From positions 240,149-304,148 of the forward strand of contig DGNO01000004.1 in assembly GCA_002389665.1 (NCBI GenBank): a stretch of DNA of 64,000 nucleotides, written 5' to 3'. This stretch comes from Rhodobiaceae bacterium UBA4490 (lineage in GTDB: Bacteria > Pseudomonadota > Alphaproteobacteria > Parvibaculales > Parvibaculaceae). The notes under the pieces were generated by a model, which worked only from the letters and a program-made list of their open reading frames with translations, was not told where the DNA came from and ran no database searches. The translations under genes were made by a program, and so were the position numbers. This document shows, one piece after another, positions 35,125-44,269 of the stretch (positions within the stretch are counted from its first letter, which is position 1; each line of letters starts with the position of its first letter).

Positions 35125-35880
35125 TCAGGGCTGAATAAGGCCGAGCTGCACCGCCCGCACGGCGGCGGCCACGCGGCTGCTCGCCTCCAGCTTACGCGAG
35201 GCATTAGCTAGATAATGATCGACGGTCTTGGGCCGAAGCCCGAGAATTTCGGCGATCACCCAGGAGCTTTTTCCCCGGCAGACCCATTCGAGACATTGCT
35301 GCTCGCGCGCGCTCAAGACCGGCCGGCGATCCATTATTTCGGGCAAGGCTGCGCCGGGTCCGGAGGTTTCCACAGCCGCCTGCTGAAGCTGGTCGTGGAC
35401 GAGATGAAAGATCGTCGCGGCGGACCGGGCGGTCAACGCATCCGCCGGGCTGACGGCGCGCGCTTCATCGGTCACATAAGTCACCGCGATAAGTTCGCCC
35501 TGCCCCCCGCCAATGGTAAAGGAGAGCCCTTCGCGCAAGCCGAACTCCCAAGCTTCCTCCATGAACCGGCGCTGCGGGCGGCGCAGCGGTGCATGGTCCT
35601 TAAACTTGGACCAGACCAAAGGCGCGCGGCTGGCCCGGCAGGCAAGCAGCACCGGATCGAGCCTGTGATAGGACTGGCGGGCATAACGCAGGCCCCACTC
35701 CACCGGTAATCCGAAAGTCGGACGCAGACGCTCCGCATAAAGCTCGGGCTGGGCAAGCAGGCTAAGATCGGCATAGGAACAGGCATTGAAGCCGAGCTCA
35801 TGGCTCGCCGAGATGAAGGCGCCGAACGCCGCCTCCGGTGTTGCGCAACCGGCAAGGGTTCCCATGAAACGGTCCAGCAT
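35125..35880 (-). CDS. LuxR-family autoinducer-binding regulator
   Basis: 251 aa. The N-terminal autoinducer domain has VEWGLRYARQSYHRLDPVL, with the Trp, Tyr, Asp and Pro that line the AHL pocket, then a Trp in APLVW. The C-terminal LuxR helix-turn-helix is LSAREQQCLEWVCRGKSSWV followed by PKTVDHYLANASRKL. It should respond to the signal made by the synthase downstream. The ATG at 35880 follows a GAAGGGGAAGGG tract; in-frame ATGs upstream exist but would give an atypically long N-terminus. Confidence 0.9.
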   Translation of the reverse strand: MLDRFMGTLAGCATPEAAFGAFISASHELGFNACSYADLSLLAQPELYAERLRPTFGLPVEWGLRYARQSYHRLDPVLLACRASRAPLVWSKFKDHAPLRRPQRRFMEEAWEFGLREGLSFTIGGGQGELIAVTYVTDEARAVSPADALTARSAATIFHLVHDQLQQAAVETSGPGAALPEIMDRRPVLSAREQQCLEWVCRGKSSWVIAEILGLRPKTVDHYLANASRKLEASSRVAAAVRAVQLGLIQP

Positions 35881-36076
35881 CCCTTCCCCTTCAGCTTGCT
35901 CCATCGAGCGGCCCGGCATTGCCCTTGCCCTGCAAGACGGCAGCCGGAACACCCAAACAAGCCTAAAGCGCCCGCCGGGTTTTTCCAATTCAAGCTTGGG
36001 TTAACTGAGAAGGTAAGAGCGCGGCCCCTTCTGCGCCCTTGAATTCCGAGGGAAGGTGCCCTTGAGCCCTGCCTGC

Positions 36077-36664
36077 TTAACGGTCCTGCAGACCTTTGCC
36101 GGCGAGAATTTTCGGCGCGGCCTTTTCGATTCGCGCCTCCCGGGTCTTGGCCTGCTTGGCCTGAGAAAAATGCAGGACATAGCCGCGCCGCCGCCCCGGC
36201 GTCAGCTCCTCAAACGCTTTCTTCAGCTTGGAATCGTTTTTGAGCGCGGCGGTCAACTCGGCCGGAAACGGCAGATCGTCTTTGGCGAACTCGATTTTCA
36301 AACCAGCTTTTTCTGCCTCGATCGCCTCGCCGATATATTTCTTGAGGAGAGGCTTCGCCTTCTCGATCTCCGCTGCGCCGGTAAATTTAACAAGCCGCAT
36401 AGAACGGGAGTGCGCGCCCGGCGCGCTCAAAATCTCTTTGCTGTCTTTCAGAAGCGCGCCTTTGAAGAAAGCCAGCGCACAATAATCCTTCAGCCCCCAA
36501 ATGGCGGCGATATTGCCGCCGTCAAACGTGTAACAAGGCGAGCGCCACTTATAGGTTTCTTCAAGCGGGCACTCGCGCATGATGGCGCGCAGCGCACCCA
36601 TCTCCTTTTTCCACTTCTTCGCCTCTTTGAAAAAGGCATCGGCCTTGGCATTCACTGCAGTCAT
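36077..36664 (-). CDS. YdeI/DUF1801 family protein
   Basis: 195 aa. The DUF1801 core EETYKWRSPCYTFDGGNIAAIWGLKDYCALAFFKG is clear in the first half; the second half has the YdeI-type C-terminal region (FAKDDLPFPAELTAALKNDS, EELTPGRRRGYVLHFSQAKQ) ending in a basic helix. The family includes the B. subtilis YdhG 'iron chaperone' and proteins linked to peptide resistance, but its biochemistry is not settled. GGGGAG precedes the ATG at 36664. Confidence 0.85.
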   Translation of the reverse strand: MTAVNAKADAFFKEAKKWKKEMGALRAIMRECPLEETYKWRSPCYTFDGGNIAAIWGLKDYCALAFFKGALLKDSKEILSAPGAHSRSMRLVKFTGAAEIEKAKPLLKKYIGEAIEAEKAGLKIEFAKDDLPFPAELTAALKNDSKLKKAFEELTPGRRRGYVLHFSQAKQAKTREARIEKAAPKILAGKGLQDR

Positions 36665-36807
36665 TATCCGGCTCCCCAAACTTCACCGACATGAACATCT
36701 GAATGGTGGAAACCGAATGTGACCAATGAAACGTGCGCTGTCCATGGGCGTCCCCCTGTGCGCCGCGGTCATGAAAAAACTTTTGCAGGTTGAGAAAACC
36801 GTACAAA

Positions 36808-36844
36808 GAAAAAGGCGGCGCCTTGCATAGGTGCCGCCTTTTCA
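36808..36844 (-). terminator. Rho-independent terminator after the hydrolase-monooxygenase fusion
   Basis: Read on the minus strand, AAAAGGCGGCACC pairs with GGCGCCGCCTTTT (one G-T pair) around a 7-nt loop and is followed by TCTTTG. It lies 22 nt after the fusion gene stop. Confidence 0.88.
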
Positions 36845-36865
36845 TCTGTCGTTGCCAGCTGTCCG

Positions 36866-39424
36866 TCAGGCGCTGAGCGCCTGTTTCTGCTGCTGGGCTT
36901 CATAGGTACGGAAGCCCGCATAGCCCGTCGCCGCAACCTGATCGCAGATCGCGCGGTACGTGTCGACGCCGCCGACATAGGCCATGAAGGTGCGCGGCTT
37001 GCCGGGCACATTGGCGCCGATATACCAGCTATTGGCCTGCGGGAAGAGCGTCAGCTCGGCGGTTGCCTCGTTATGCTCGGCCCATTCGTCTTCCGCCTCT
37101 TCCGTCGGCTCGATGGCGGCAAGCTCGCGCTCGCGCATCCATTTGATGCAATCGCTCACCCAGTCCACATGCTGCTCGATGGAGACGAGCATGTTGGACA
37201 GTACAGAGGGACTGGAGGGCCCGGTGATCGTGAAGAGATTGGGGAAGCCCGCAATGCCGATCCCCAAATAGGTATGCGGCCCGTCCGCCCATTTGTCGCG
37301 CAGCGCCTGACCGCCAATGCCGCGAATATCGACATTCAGGATGGCGCCCGTCATGGCGTCGAAGCCAGTGGCGAAAACGATGGAATCCACCTGACGCTCG
37401 CCGTCCTTGGTCTTGACGCCCTTTGCGGTGATCCGCTCGATCGGTGTCTCGCGCACATCCATAAGCGAAACATTGTCCCGGTTGAAGGTCTCGAAATAAC
37501 CCGTATCGAGGCAGGGACGCTTGGTGCCGAAGGGGAAAGAGCGCGGCGTCAGCGCCTCGGCCACTTTCGGGTCCTTCACCCGTTCGTGGATTCTCTCGCG
37601 AATAAAATCCGACACCCAGTCATTGGCCTGCTGGTCGGTCATCGTGTCGCGATAGGCGCTGGACAGCGCGGTCAGGATGCCCGTCTCCCAGGCCTCTTCA
37701 TATTTCGCCCGTCGCTCCGCCTCGCTCACATCATGCGCCGAAAGGAGCGCGCGCGGCGGATTGGGAATACCCGCCGGATGGTGCTTCTGCGCTTCCCGGT
37801 ACTCGCGGTAGTGCTTCTTCATCTCGGAAATTTCCGAGTTGGTAAGCGGGCGGTTGCCGGCGGGCAGCGAATAGGCGGGCGTGCGCTGATAGACGGTGAG
37901 CTCTTCGGCCTGCTCCGCGATAAGCGGGATCGACTGAATGGCAGAAGAGCCCGTGCCGATCACCGCAACGCGCTGGCCGGTGAAATCGACACCTTCATGC
38001 GGCCAGCGGCCCGTGACATAGGTCGAGCCCTTGAAATCGTCCGCTCCCGGAATATCCGGCTGTTTCGGCACAGAAAGGCACCCCGTCGCCATGATCACAT
38101 ATTGCGCGGAAATCGCCTCGCCCTTGTCCGTGTAAACCGTCCAGCGCTTTTCTTCCTCGTCATAGATCGCGCGGGTGACGCGCGTCTCGAAGGTGATGTC
38201 GCGGCGCAGATCGAACCGGTCGGCCACATGCTCGGCATAGCGCAGGATTTCCGGCTGGGTGGCATATTTCTCCGACCAGACCCAATCCTGCTCCAGCTCC
38301 AGCGAGAAGCCGAAAGAATAGGCCATGCTTTCAATGTCGCAGCGCGCGCCGGGATAGCGGTTCCAGTACCAGGTGCCGCCCACCCCATCGCCCGCCTCGA
38401 TGACGCGCGTCTTGAGGCCCATCTGCCGCAGCCGGTGAAGCTGATACATGCCGGCAAAGCCCGCGCCGACGATCACGGCATCGGCTTCGGAGAATTTCGC
38501 CAGATGGCGGTCCACCTGCTCGCCGACATATTCCACCGCCTTGGCCTGCGCGGGCAGCAGCCCCGGCATCGCAAAGAAATTGTGCATCTGCCGGTCGAAC
38601 TGTTTTTGCGTGACGGGCACCCCCGCTTCTTGCAGCCGGGCGGCATAGGCCTCGCTTTCCTCGCGCAGAATGTCGAACTCGGCGGTCACGACAACGGCAG
38701 GCGGCAAGCCGGAAAGATCCTTGGCGCGCAAAGGCGATGCTTCGGGCGACAGCCGCTCTTCTTTATCGGGCGCATAATGATCCCAGAACCAGGCCATGAG
38801 CGGCGTGTTGAGCAGAAGCTGATTGTCGGGGTTTGCATAGCCCTGCGTTTCCATCGCCCCGTCCGTCACCGGATAGACGAGAATCTGCAGCGCGATCGCC
38901 GGCCCGCCTTCCGCCTTTGCTTTCTGGGAGACGCTTGCGGCAAGCGTGCCGCCCGCGCTGTCACCGGCGACAATGAGCGGCACCTTGCGGCCGGCAAGCG
39001 CGCTCATGTTTTTCTCCGCCCAGAGCAGCGCGTCCCAGGCATCGTGATGGGCCGTGGGGAAACGGTGTTCGGGGGCTTTACGGTAATCGACGAGCAGCAC
39101 CGTGCAGCCGGTGCGCTCGGCAAGCTGGCGGCCCAGCGTGTCATATTGATCGATATCGCCAAGCACCCAGCCGCCGCCATGATAATAGACAAGAACGCCG
39201 CGCGGGTTTTCGGAAGGCTTCAAAGCGCGGGCACGGACCTTCGCACCGTCTTGCGCGGGAATATCGATTTCCTCGGCGCTGAACATGTCCGGACCCGCCG
39301 GATAGGCGTTGGCCATCTGGCCGCCGACGAAGCGCGCTTCCTCCGGGCTCAGCTCATGCATGGGCGGCGCACCTGCCGCCGCCATTTGCGAGAGCAATGC
39401 CGTTGTCGCAATGTCCAGTTTCAT
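36866..39424 (-). CDS. Alpha/beta-hydrolase fused to Baeyer-Villiger-like flavin monooxygenase
   Basis: 852 aa. Residues ~1-310 are a hormone-sensitive-lipase-type esterase, with the oxyanion motif HGGGW (82-86), nucleophile Ser156 in AGDSAGG, Asp251 and His281. Residues ~315-850 are a flavin monooxygenase, with FAD motif VIVGAGFAGM, GGTWYWNRYPGARCD, and NADPH motif VAVIGTGSSAIQ. The Baeyer-Villiger fingerprint reads FKGSTYVTGRWP, with Val where His is expected. A ketone-to-ester oxidation and ester hydrolysis could thus occur in one polypeptide, giving acid plus alcohol. GGGAGGA precedes the ATG at 39424. It is not closely linked to the other monooxygenase in the window. Confidence 0.88.
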   Translation of the reverse strand: MKLDIATTALLSQMAAAGAPPMHELSPEEARFVGGQMANAYPAGPDMFSAEEIDIPAQDGAKVRARALKPSENPRGVLVYYHGGGWVLGDIDQYDTLGRQLAERTGCTVLLVDYRKAPEHRFPTAHHDAWDALLWAEKNMSALAGRKVPLIVAGDSAGGTLAASVSQKAKAEGGPAIALQILVYPVTDGAMETQGYANPDNQLLLNTPLMAWFWDHYAPDKEERLSPEASPLRAKDLSGLPPAVVVTAEFDILREESEAYAARLQEAGVPVTQKQFDRQMHNFFAMPGLLPAQAKAVEYVGEQVDRHLAKFSEADAVIVGAGFAGMYQLHRLRQMGLKTRVIEAGDGVGGTWYWNRYPGARCDIESMAYSFGFSLELEQDWVWSEKYATQPEILRYAEHVADRFDLRRDITFETRVTRAIYDEEEKRWTVYTDKGEAISAQYVIMATGCLSVPKQPDIPGADDFKGSTYVTGRWPHEGVDFTGQRVAVIGTGSSAIQSIPLIAEQAEELTVYQRTPAYSLPAGNRPLTNSEISEMKKHYREYREAQKHHPAGIPNPPRALLSAHDVSEAERRAKYEEAWETGILTALSSAYRDTMTDQQANDWVSDFIRERIHERVKDPKVAEALTPRSFPFGTKRPCLDTGYFETFNRDNVSLMDVRETPIERITAKGVKTKDGERQVDSIVFATGFDAMTGAILNVDIRGIGGQALRDKWADGPHTYLGIGIAGFPNLFTITGPSSPSVLSNMLVSIEQHVDWVSDCIKWMRERELAAIEPTEEAEDEWAEHNEATAELTLFPQANSWYIGANVPGKPRTFMAYVGGVDTYRAICDQVAATGYAGFRTYEAQQQKQALSA

Positions 39425-39826
39425 CTCTTGTCCTCCCAGAGCCGTCATCTTCTTTTTGACATTTTTTATAGGCATATGCTCCCCGCCGCTGAGCCCGAAG
39501 TCAAAAGCATATTGAGGCGCGCGCGGAATTCGCCGCGCGCTCCCAAATGCAGACAAGAACGCCCTCGGTTTCCGCTGGGGAAACGGGAGAGCGCTGCGCG
39601 CACGGGTTCTTTATATTTCGGGAAATAATTAGCGGGCCGGATATTCGGTGATCGGTTACTCGTCAGACAGAGGCCGAGCGGGCAGTACGGTGAATAGATC
39701 GGAACGAAAGAGCTCCCCGGCGCGGCAGCGTTGACAGTGCAGTTGATCGTGCTGTAAACCCTGCATATTTGCAGTCATCGGTTTACTTTACTCGGTTCAT
39801 ACTACGAGGAGATAAGGCAGTGCGAC
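39425..39826. other. Intergenic boundary region of the AT-richer insert, with candidate promoter
   Basis: No gene is visible in these 402 bp. The left part is the promoter region of the fusion gene and holds a GCGCGCG/CGCGCGC inverted repeat around GAATTC (about 39517-39540). The right part is AT-richer. A TTGACA (39731-39736) and TGTAAA (39753-39758), 16 nt apart, could drive the cassette starting at 39827. Over this lies a nested dyad: GTAAACC (39754-39760), CTGCATATTTGCAG (39761-39774), GGTTTAC (39780-39786). Confidence 0.5.
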
Positions 39827-40246
39827 ATGATGCATGAAGATCGGCGGCAAGAAACCGATGCGACAATGGGGTCGGAGAGATCCTTTGGCATAGTGTTTAC
39901 CGTAGTCTTCGCAGTCATTGCCGTAATACCTGTCTTTTACGGCGAGTTGCCGCGCCTTTGGGCAATCGGGGTTGCCGCAGCGTTCCTCGCCCTCGCCCTC
40001 CTGTTCCCTTCAGGGCTGAAGCCACTGAACGTCGTCTGGTTCAAGCTAGGGCTCCTTCTGCACAAGTTGGTCACACCGCTCACGCTTGGGTTTATGTTCT
40101 TCGTTGTTCTTATGCCCATCGGACTTCTCATGCGGCTCATGGGCAAGGACCCGCTGCACCTGAAGATGGCGCCGCCGGGCGATAGTTACTGGCGCGTCCG
40201 CGGTGCCGGTGAGCCTTCGGGGTCGTCCATGAAAAACCAATACTAG
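39827..40246 (+). CDS. SxtJ-family membrane protein
   Basis: 139 aa with about three hydrophobic segments (SFGIVFTVVFAVIAVIPVFY, LWAIGVAAAFLALALLF, and VTPLTLGFMFFVVLMPIGLL). The ending LLMRLMGKDPLHLKM is typical of SxtJ-like proteins that accompany carbamoyltransferases. No function has been shown. It is first in a four-gene row with a DUF5989 gene 9 nt downstream. Codon use and GC content differ from the flanks. The start could also be the ATG one codon later. Confidence 0.8.
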   Translation: MMHEDRRQETDATMGSERSFGIVFTVVFAVIAVIPVFYGELPRLWAIGVAAAFLALALLFPSGLKPLNVVWFKLGLLLHKLVTPLTLGFMFFVVLMPIGLLMRLMGKDPLHLKMAPPGDSYWRVRGAGEPSGSSMKNQY

Positions 40247-40255
40247 GATAACACC

Positions 40256-40405
40256 ATGTCCTTTCTTCTTGAGATCTTCTCTTTCATTCGCGCTAGGAAG
40301 AAGTACTGGCTTATCCCGGTAATGGTGGTGATGCTTCTATTCGGCGGCCTGATTGTTCTTACCAAGGGCTCGGCGGTCGCTCCGTTCATCTATACTATCT
40401 TCTGA
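40256..40405 (+). CDS. DUF5989 mini membrane protein (SxtK-like)
   Basis: 49 aa, too short for many gene finders. It has an N-terminal amphipathic stretch (MSFLLEIFSFIRARKKYWL) and one transmembrane helix (PVMVVMLLFGGLIVLTKGSA), ending APFIYTIF. The size and position between an SxtJ-type gene and a carbamoyltransferase match DUF5989/SxtK. GGATA precedes the ATG, and the carbamoyltransferase ATG follows 22 nt after its stop. Function unknown; a membrane anchor for the carbamoyltransferase complex is a fair guess only. Confidence 0.78.
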   Translation: MSFLLEIFSFIRARKKYWLIPVMVVMLLFGGLIVLTKGSAVAPFIYTIF

Positions 40406-40427
40406 TCCCGTTTCCTTTGGGGGGAGC

Positions 40428-42269
40428 ATGCGCATCCTAGGCATCTCCGCACTGTATCACGACAGTGCGGCAGCAATGGTCGAAAATGGTCAAGTCATCG
40501 CCGCCGCTCAGGAGGAGCGATTCACACGGCGCAAGCACGACTCAGATTTTCCAGTGAACTCCATCGCCTACTGCCTTGAGGCCGCCGGGTGCGGCCTCGA
40601 GTCCGTGGATCAGGTGGTCTTCTATGACAAACCCTTTTTGAAGTTCGAGCGACTTCTTGAGACGTATTTGTCTTTTGCCCCGAAAGGCTTCAAGTCGTTC
40701 AAGATGGCGATACCGGTTTGGCTTCGAGAAAAGCTTTTTCAGAAGGATCTAATCCGCGACGAGTTGCAAGCGATCTCCAAGAACTTCGAGTGGAAGAGCC
40801 GCCTCCTCTTTGCAGAGCACCACCTTTCACATGCCGCGTCAGCGTTCTTCCCGTCGCCGTTCGAAGAGGCCGCCGTGCTTACCATGGACGGCGTCGGCGA
40901 ATGGACGACAACGTCGTTCGCTATGGGTAAGGGTAGCGAGCTTCATATTGCGAAGGAGATTCATTTCCCGCACTCACTCGGCCTGCTGTACTCCGCCGTC
41001 ACCTATTATCTTGGATTCAAGGTGAACTCCGGAGAATATAAAGTCATGGGCTTAGCCCCTTACGGTGAACCGAAGTACGCCCACATCTTCTTCGATAAGA
41101 TTATCGACGTGCGAGACGACGGTTCGTTTTGGCTAGATCAGCAATATTTTGACTATTGCACAGGCTTGACAATGGTCAACGATCACTTTGCGAAACTGTT
41201 CGGCCACCCTGTGCGCAAGCCGGAAAGCGAAGACCTGACGCAGTTTCACATGGACATGGCGGCGTCCATCCAGGCCGTTACTGAAGAGGTTGTTCTCAAG
41301 CTCGCGCGTAGTGCCGCTAAGGAGACCGGTGCCAAGAACCTCTGCCTCGCCGGAGGCGTGGCGCTGAACTGCGTGGCCAACGGCAAGATTTTGCGCGAGG
41401 GCATATTCGAGAGCATCTGGATTCAGCCCGCCGCAGGCGACGCCGGCGGTGCACTCGGCGCCGCCTTGGCAGGCTATTACCTTTTCGGCGAGAATGAACG
41501 GACCGTCGATCCGACAAAGCAAGATGCCATGCGGGGCTCTTACATAGGCCCTGAGTTCGAGCAGGACGACATCGAACGTCGACTTACGGCTGCCGGAGCT
41601 AAGTTCGAGGTCCTTTCCGACAGCCGCCTGTACGAGAGCACAGCCGCCGCACTGGCCGACGGTTCGGCTGTAGGCTGGATGCAAGGACGTATGGAGTTCG
41701 GTCCGCGCGCCCTAGGCGGTCGATCCATCCTGGGCGACCCGCGCTCGCCAAATATGCAGAAGCTGCTGAACCTAAAGGTGAAGTACCGCGAAAGCTTTCG
41801 TCCGTTTGCACCCAGCGTTCTAGCAGAAGATGCCTCGCATTGGTTCGACCTAGATAGCGAAAGCCCCTACATGTTGATCGTCGCCCCGGTCCGCGAGGAA
41901 CACCGGCGCGCCATGACAGAAGAGGAGGAGCAGCTTTTCGGCATCGACAAACTGAACGTGCCACGCTCAACAATTCCAGCTGTCACGCACGTCGACTACT
42001 CCGCGCGCGTCCAGACGGTGCACAAGGAAACCAACCCACGTTATCATACCTTGCTAAGCGCATTCAAACAGCGCACGGGCTGCGGCATGCTTGTAAACAC
42101 CAGCTTCAACGTCCGTGGTGAACCGATTGTTTGTACGCCCGAGGACGCTTTCCGCTGCTTCATGGGCACCGAGATCGAGGTTCTGGTGGTCGGCAACTGT
42201 TTCCTCCGCAAAGAGGACCAAGATTCGTCGCTGCAGCAGGACTACAAAGACATCTTCGAACTCGACTAA
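40428..42269 (+). CDS. NodU/CmcH/SxtI-family carbamoyltransferase
   Basis: 613 aa, usual length. The N-terminal Kae1/YrdC-like domain begins MRILGISALYHDSAAAMVEN and holds EERFTRRKHD, the metal-site HHLSHAASAFFPSPF and LTMDGVGEW. The C-terminal part has FGPRALGGRSILGDPRSPNM and the final VNTSFNVRGEPIVCTPEDA. The family uses carbamoyl phosphate and ATP to carbamoylate hydroxyl groups of antibiotics, Nod factors, saxitoxin or polysaccharides. GGGGGGAG precedes the ATG at 40428. The acceptor here is unknown; the SGNH-like gene downstream suggests a cell-surface glycan or lipid. Confidence 0.92.
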   Translation: MRILGISALYHDSAAAMVENGQVIAAAQEERFTRRKHDSDFPVNSIAYCLEAAGCGLESVDQVVFYDKPFLKFERLLETYLSFAPKGFKSFKMAIPVWLREKLFQKDLIRDELQAISKNFEWKSRLLFAEHHLSHAASAFFPSPFEEAAVLTMDGVGEWTTTSFAMGKGSELHIAKEIHFPHSLGLLYSAVTYYLGFKVNSGEYKVMGLAPYGEPKYAHIFFDKIIDVRDDGSFWLDQQYFDYCTGLTMVNDHFAKLFGHPVRKPESEDLTQFHMDMAASIQAVTEEVVLKLARSAAKETGAKNLCLAGGVALNCVANGKILREGIFESIWIQPAAGDAGGALGAALAGYYLFGENERTVDPTKQDAMRGSYIGPEFEQDDIERRLTAAGAKFEVLSDSRLYESTAAALADGSAVGWMQGRMEFGPRALGGRSILGDPRSPNMQKLLNLKVKYRESFRPFAPSVLAEDASHWFDLDSESPYMLIVAPVREEHRRAMTEEEEQLFGIDKLNVPRSTIPAVTHVDYSARVQTVHKETNPRYHTLLSAFKQRTGCGMLVNTSFNVRGEPIVCTPEDAFRCFMGTEIEVLVVGNCFLRKEDQDSSLQQDYKDIFELD

Positions 42270-42280
42270 GGCTCGACCTC

Positions 42281-44269
42281 ATGGGCGTGAGAACCTTTCT
42301 TCAGAACGCAGTCGGCGGCTTGGCTACCGTCTTGATGGCGATGAGCGTCTCCCTAGTGCTGGGGGAGGTCGCCATCCGCGTCATAGACAACTATCCGTTA
42401 TCCCAGCTAAAATTACCCCGGAGCAACGCACCCACCCCCCAAAACCAACCACTCACACACTACGATGCGGCCCTTGAGCATGCCAAGAACGTAGCACTTT
42501 CTGACGGAGTTTCCCGGGATTGGTTTATTTCCGAGGATCCGACACCCTTCCAACGAGCAACGCCAGCTGATTGGAAAGAAGTTTACGACACACGTTTGCA
42601 GGGAACAGCTTCCTTTGACTTTTTCAAGCTATGGAACCGCAATTTCGTTCAATCGTTAGAGTGCGGCAGCCCTCAGCTTGAGTCATATTTCCGCGGTTTC
42701 CCTGGTTATTTATTCGTTTTCAGCACAGAGGACGGCACCCCTTACCCACGGTACAGATTCATTCCTAATTCTCGAAACCCCCTGGGCTTACGGACCAACC
42801 AGTACGGGCTTCGCGGACCCGACATCGCGTTCAAAAAAGAACTAGGTACGATTCGCATAGCCGTCGTTGGCGCTTCGACGACCGTCCACAGCCACGGTTA
42901 TCCATTCTCCTATCCCGAACTGCTAAACCACTGGTTAAACCTGTGGGCGCAGGTTAAGAACTATGACATCAAATTTGAGGTCATGAATTTTGGACGGGAA
43001 GGAATCAATTCTACTGATATCGCCAGCGTAGTACGCTCAGAGGCTGTACCGCTCGATCCAGACTACATACTCTACTACGAGGGATCCAACCAGTTCTGGC
43101 CCGGCTCCATCGTCAAAGGCGATCTGCCCTCCCGCCGGACCGGCCTAGAGTCCGAGGCCACGCAGGACCTTTTGGACGCGTTGGCCGAATATTCTGCTGT
43201 GGCCCGACGGGTTCAAGAGCTTATGAGGATTTTCGCAAAAGATCCTGGAGCGGAAGAGGACAAGCCGGAACTAAACGTAGTTTGGCCTGCAGACGTCGAC
43301 GAGAAAGATCCCGACCTTGAGTCACCAAACCTCCCAATCAATCTCCCGACGATCCTGAACGACCTTGAGAACATCCGCAAAGCAGCGGCTCATTCAGATG
43401 CACAATTTATCATGACGTCATTCAAATGGCTGGTCGAGGACGGGATGAAGCTCGATCCAGTTCGGCATCAGTCCATACACCGGTACCTGAATGTTGGCTT
43501 CTATCCCTACAGCTATCAATTGATGGAGCGTCTTGCCGCGTTCCAAAACTTAGTCTTTGCTAAGTACGCGCAGCAACACGAGGACGTCGAATTCATTGAC
43601 GTCGCAGCTCTTTATCCCTCCGATCCTGACCTTTTCGTCGATGCCATTCACCAGACATACGGCGGCGTCAGACTGCGCGCGTGGACCGTCCTGCAGGAGC
43701 TTATCCCGGTCCTTGAGAAGGACATTCAGGAAGGAAGGTACCCTCGTCCAGCCCGAGAGACGTCAGGTCCGCCGGTTCCCAAGAACATTCGTACGGTTGA
43801 GTTCGACTGTGGCGCAGACCGAACGGCGAGGTTGAGCGAACCACTGACGAACCTCATGCCACTGCCGGGGGCACTGATGAAACTAGACAACGGCGTGTAC
43901 TCGCTCACGACGAAACCTGAGCAGAACGCCTATTCTGCGGAAGCGTCGCTGCCGGAAGTAGCGCGGAGTGGCACCCCCTACAGGGTCCGGCTCGACGTAC
44001 AAGTCGAGTACGGTTCGGTCCAGTTCGGCGTTCTGACCGAGAATCGGGCCAAATGGATAAATATCACCCCGCCGATCACGGAGTCGGAAAGCTGGCAGAG
44101 CGTTTGGCTTACCGTTCCAGCAAATGGCCAGCGAAGCGGCCCCTTGTTGGTGACGAACGCCAGTGCTGACGGCGTGTCCCGTATCAACGTACGGGACATC
44201 TCGATTTACGAACCCAGACAGATTCACCCTAAGCTTGAAGTCATATCGCAAGAAATCAAGTTGCGCTGA
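42281..44269 (+). CDS. Membrane-anchored SGNH-hydrolase-like protein
   Basis: 662 aa. One N-terminal transmembrane helix (near residues 8-30) anchors it, leaving the rest outside. The central domain looks SGNH-like: block I is IAVVGASTTVHSHGYPF (GAS instead of GDS), block III YYEGSNQFW, and a late DAIHQT supplies Asp and His. The last ~130 residues form a beta-rich domain of a carbohydrate-binding kind. It may be an esterase or acyltransferase acting on the product of the carbamoyltransferase 11 nt upstream. Neither the reaction nor the substrate is known. AT-rich codon choices mark it as part of the insert. Confidence 0.7.
   Translation: MGVRTFLQNAVGGLATVLMAMSVSLVLGEVAIRVIDNYPLSQLKLPRSNAPTPQNQPLTHYDAALEHAKNVALSDGVSRDWFISEDPTPFQRATPADWKEVYDTRLQGTASFDFFKLWNRNFVQSLECGSPQLESYFRGFPGYLFVFSTEDGTPYPRYRFIPNSRNPLGLRTNQYGLRGPDIAFKKELGTIRIAVVGASTTVHSHGYPFSYPELLNHWLNLWAQVKNYDIKFEVMNFGREGINSTDIASVVRSEAVPLDPDYILYYEGSNQFWPGSIVKGDLPSRRTGLESEATQDLLDALAEYSAVARRVQELMRIFAKDPGAEEDKPELNVVWPADVDEKDPDLESPNLPINLPTILNDLENIRKAAAHSDAQFIMTSFKWLVEDGMKLDPVRHQSIHRYLNVGFYPYSYQLMERLAAFQNLVFAKYAQQHEDVEFIDVAALYPSDPDLFVDAIHQTYGGVRLRAWTVLQELIPVLEKDIQEGRYPRPARETSGPPVPKNIRTVEFDCGADRTARLSEPLTNLMPLPGALMKLDNGVYSLTTKPEQNAYSAEASLPEVARSGTPYRVRLDVQVEYGSVQFGVLTENRAKWINITPPITESESWQSVWLTVPANGQRSGPLLVTNASADGVSRINVRDISIYEPRQIHPKLEVISQEIKLR

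Noticed and set aside
37073..39628. Very long open frame (about 850 codons) on the plus strand opposite the hydrolase-monooxygenase gene
   Set aside because: It is antisense to a protein with clear motifs; the high GC content makes stop codons rare on the other strand. No domain is recognisable in its translation.
39425..39826. Integrase, transposase or a copy of the tRNA-Ser 3' end at the left border of the insert
   Set aside because: I looked for TTCGAACCC-type sequence and for mobile-element frames and found neither, so no attachment site is called.
39827..44269. Saxitoxin or nodulation-factor biosynthesis cluster
   Set aside because: Only the carbamoylation-type genes are present; no polyketide, amidinotransferase, oxygenase or Nod-factor backbone genes occur in the window.
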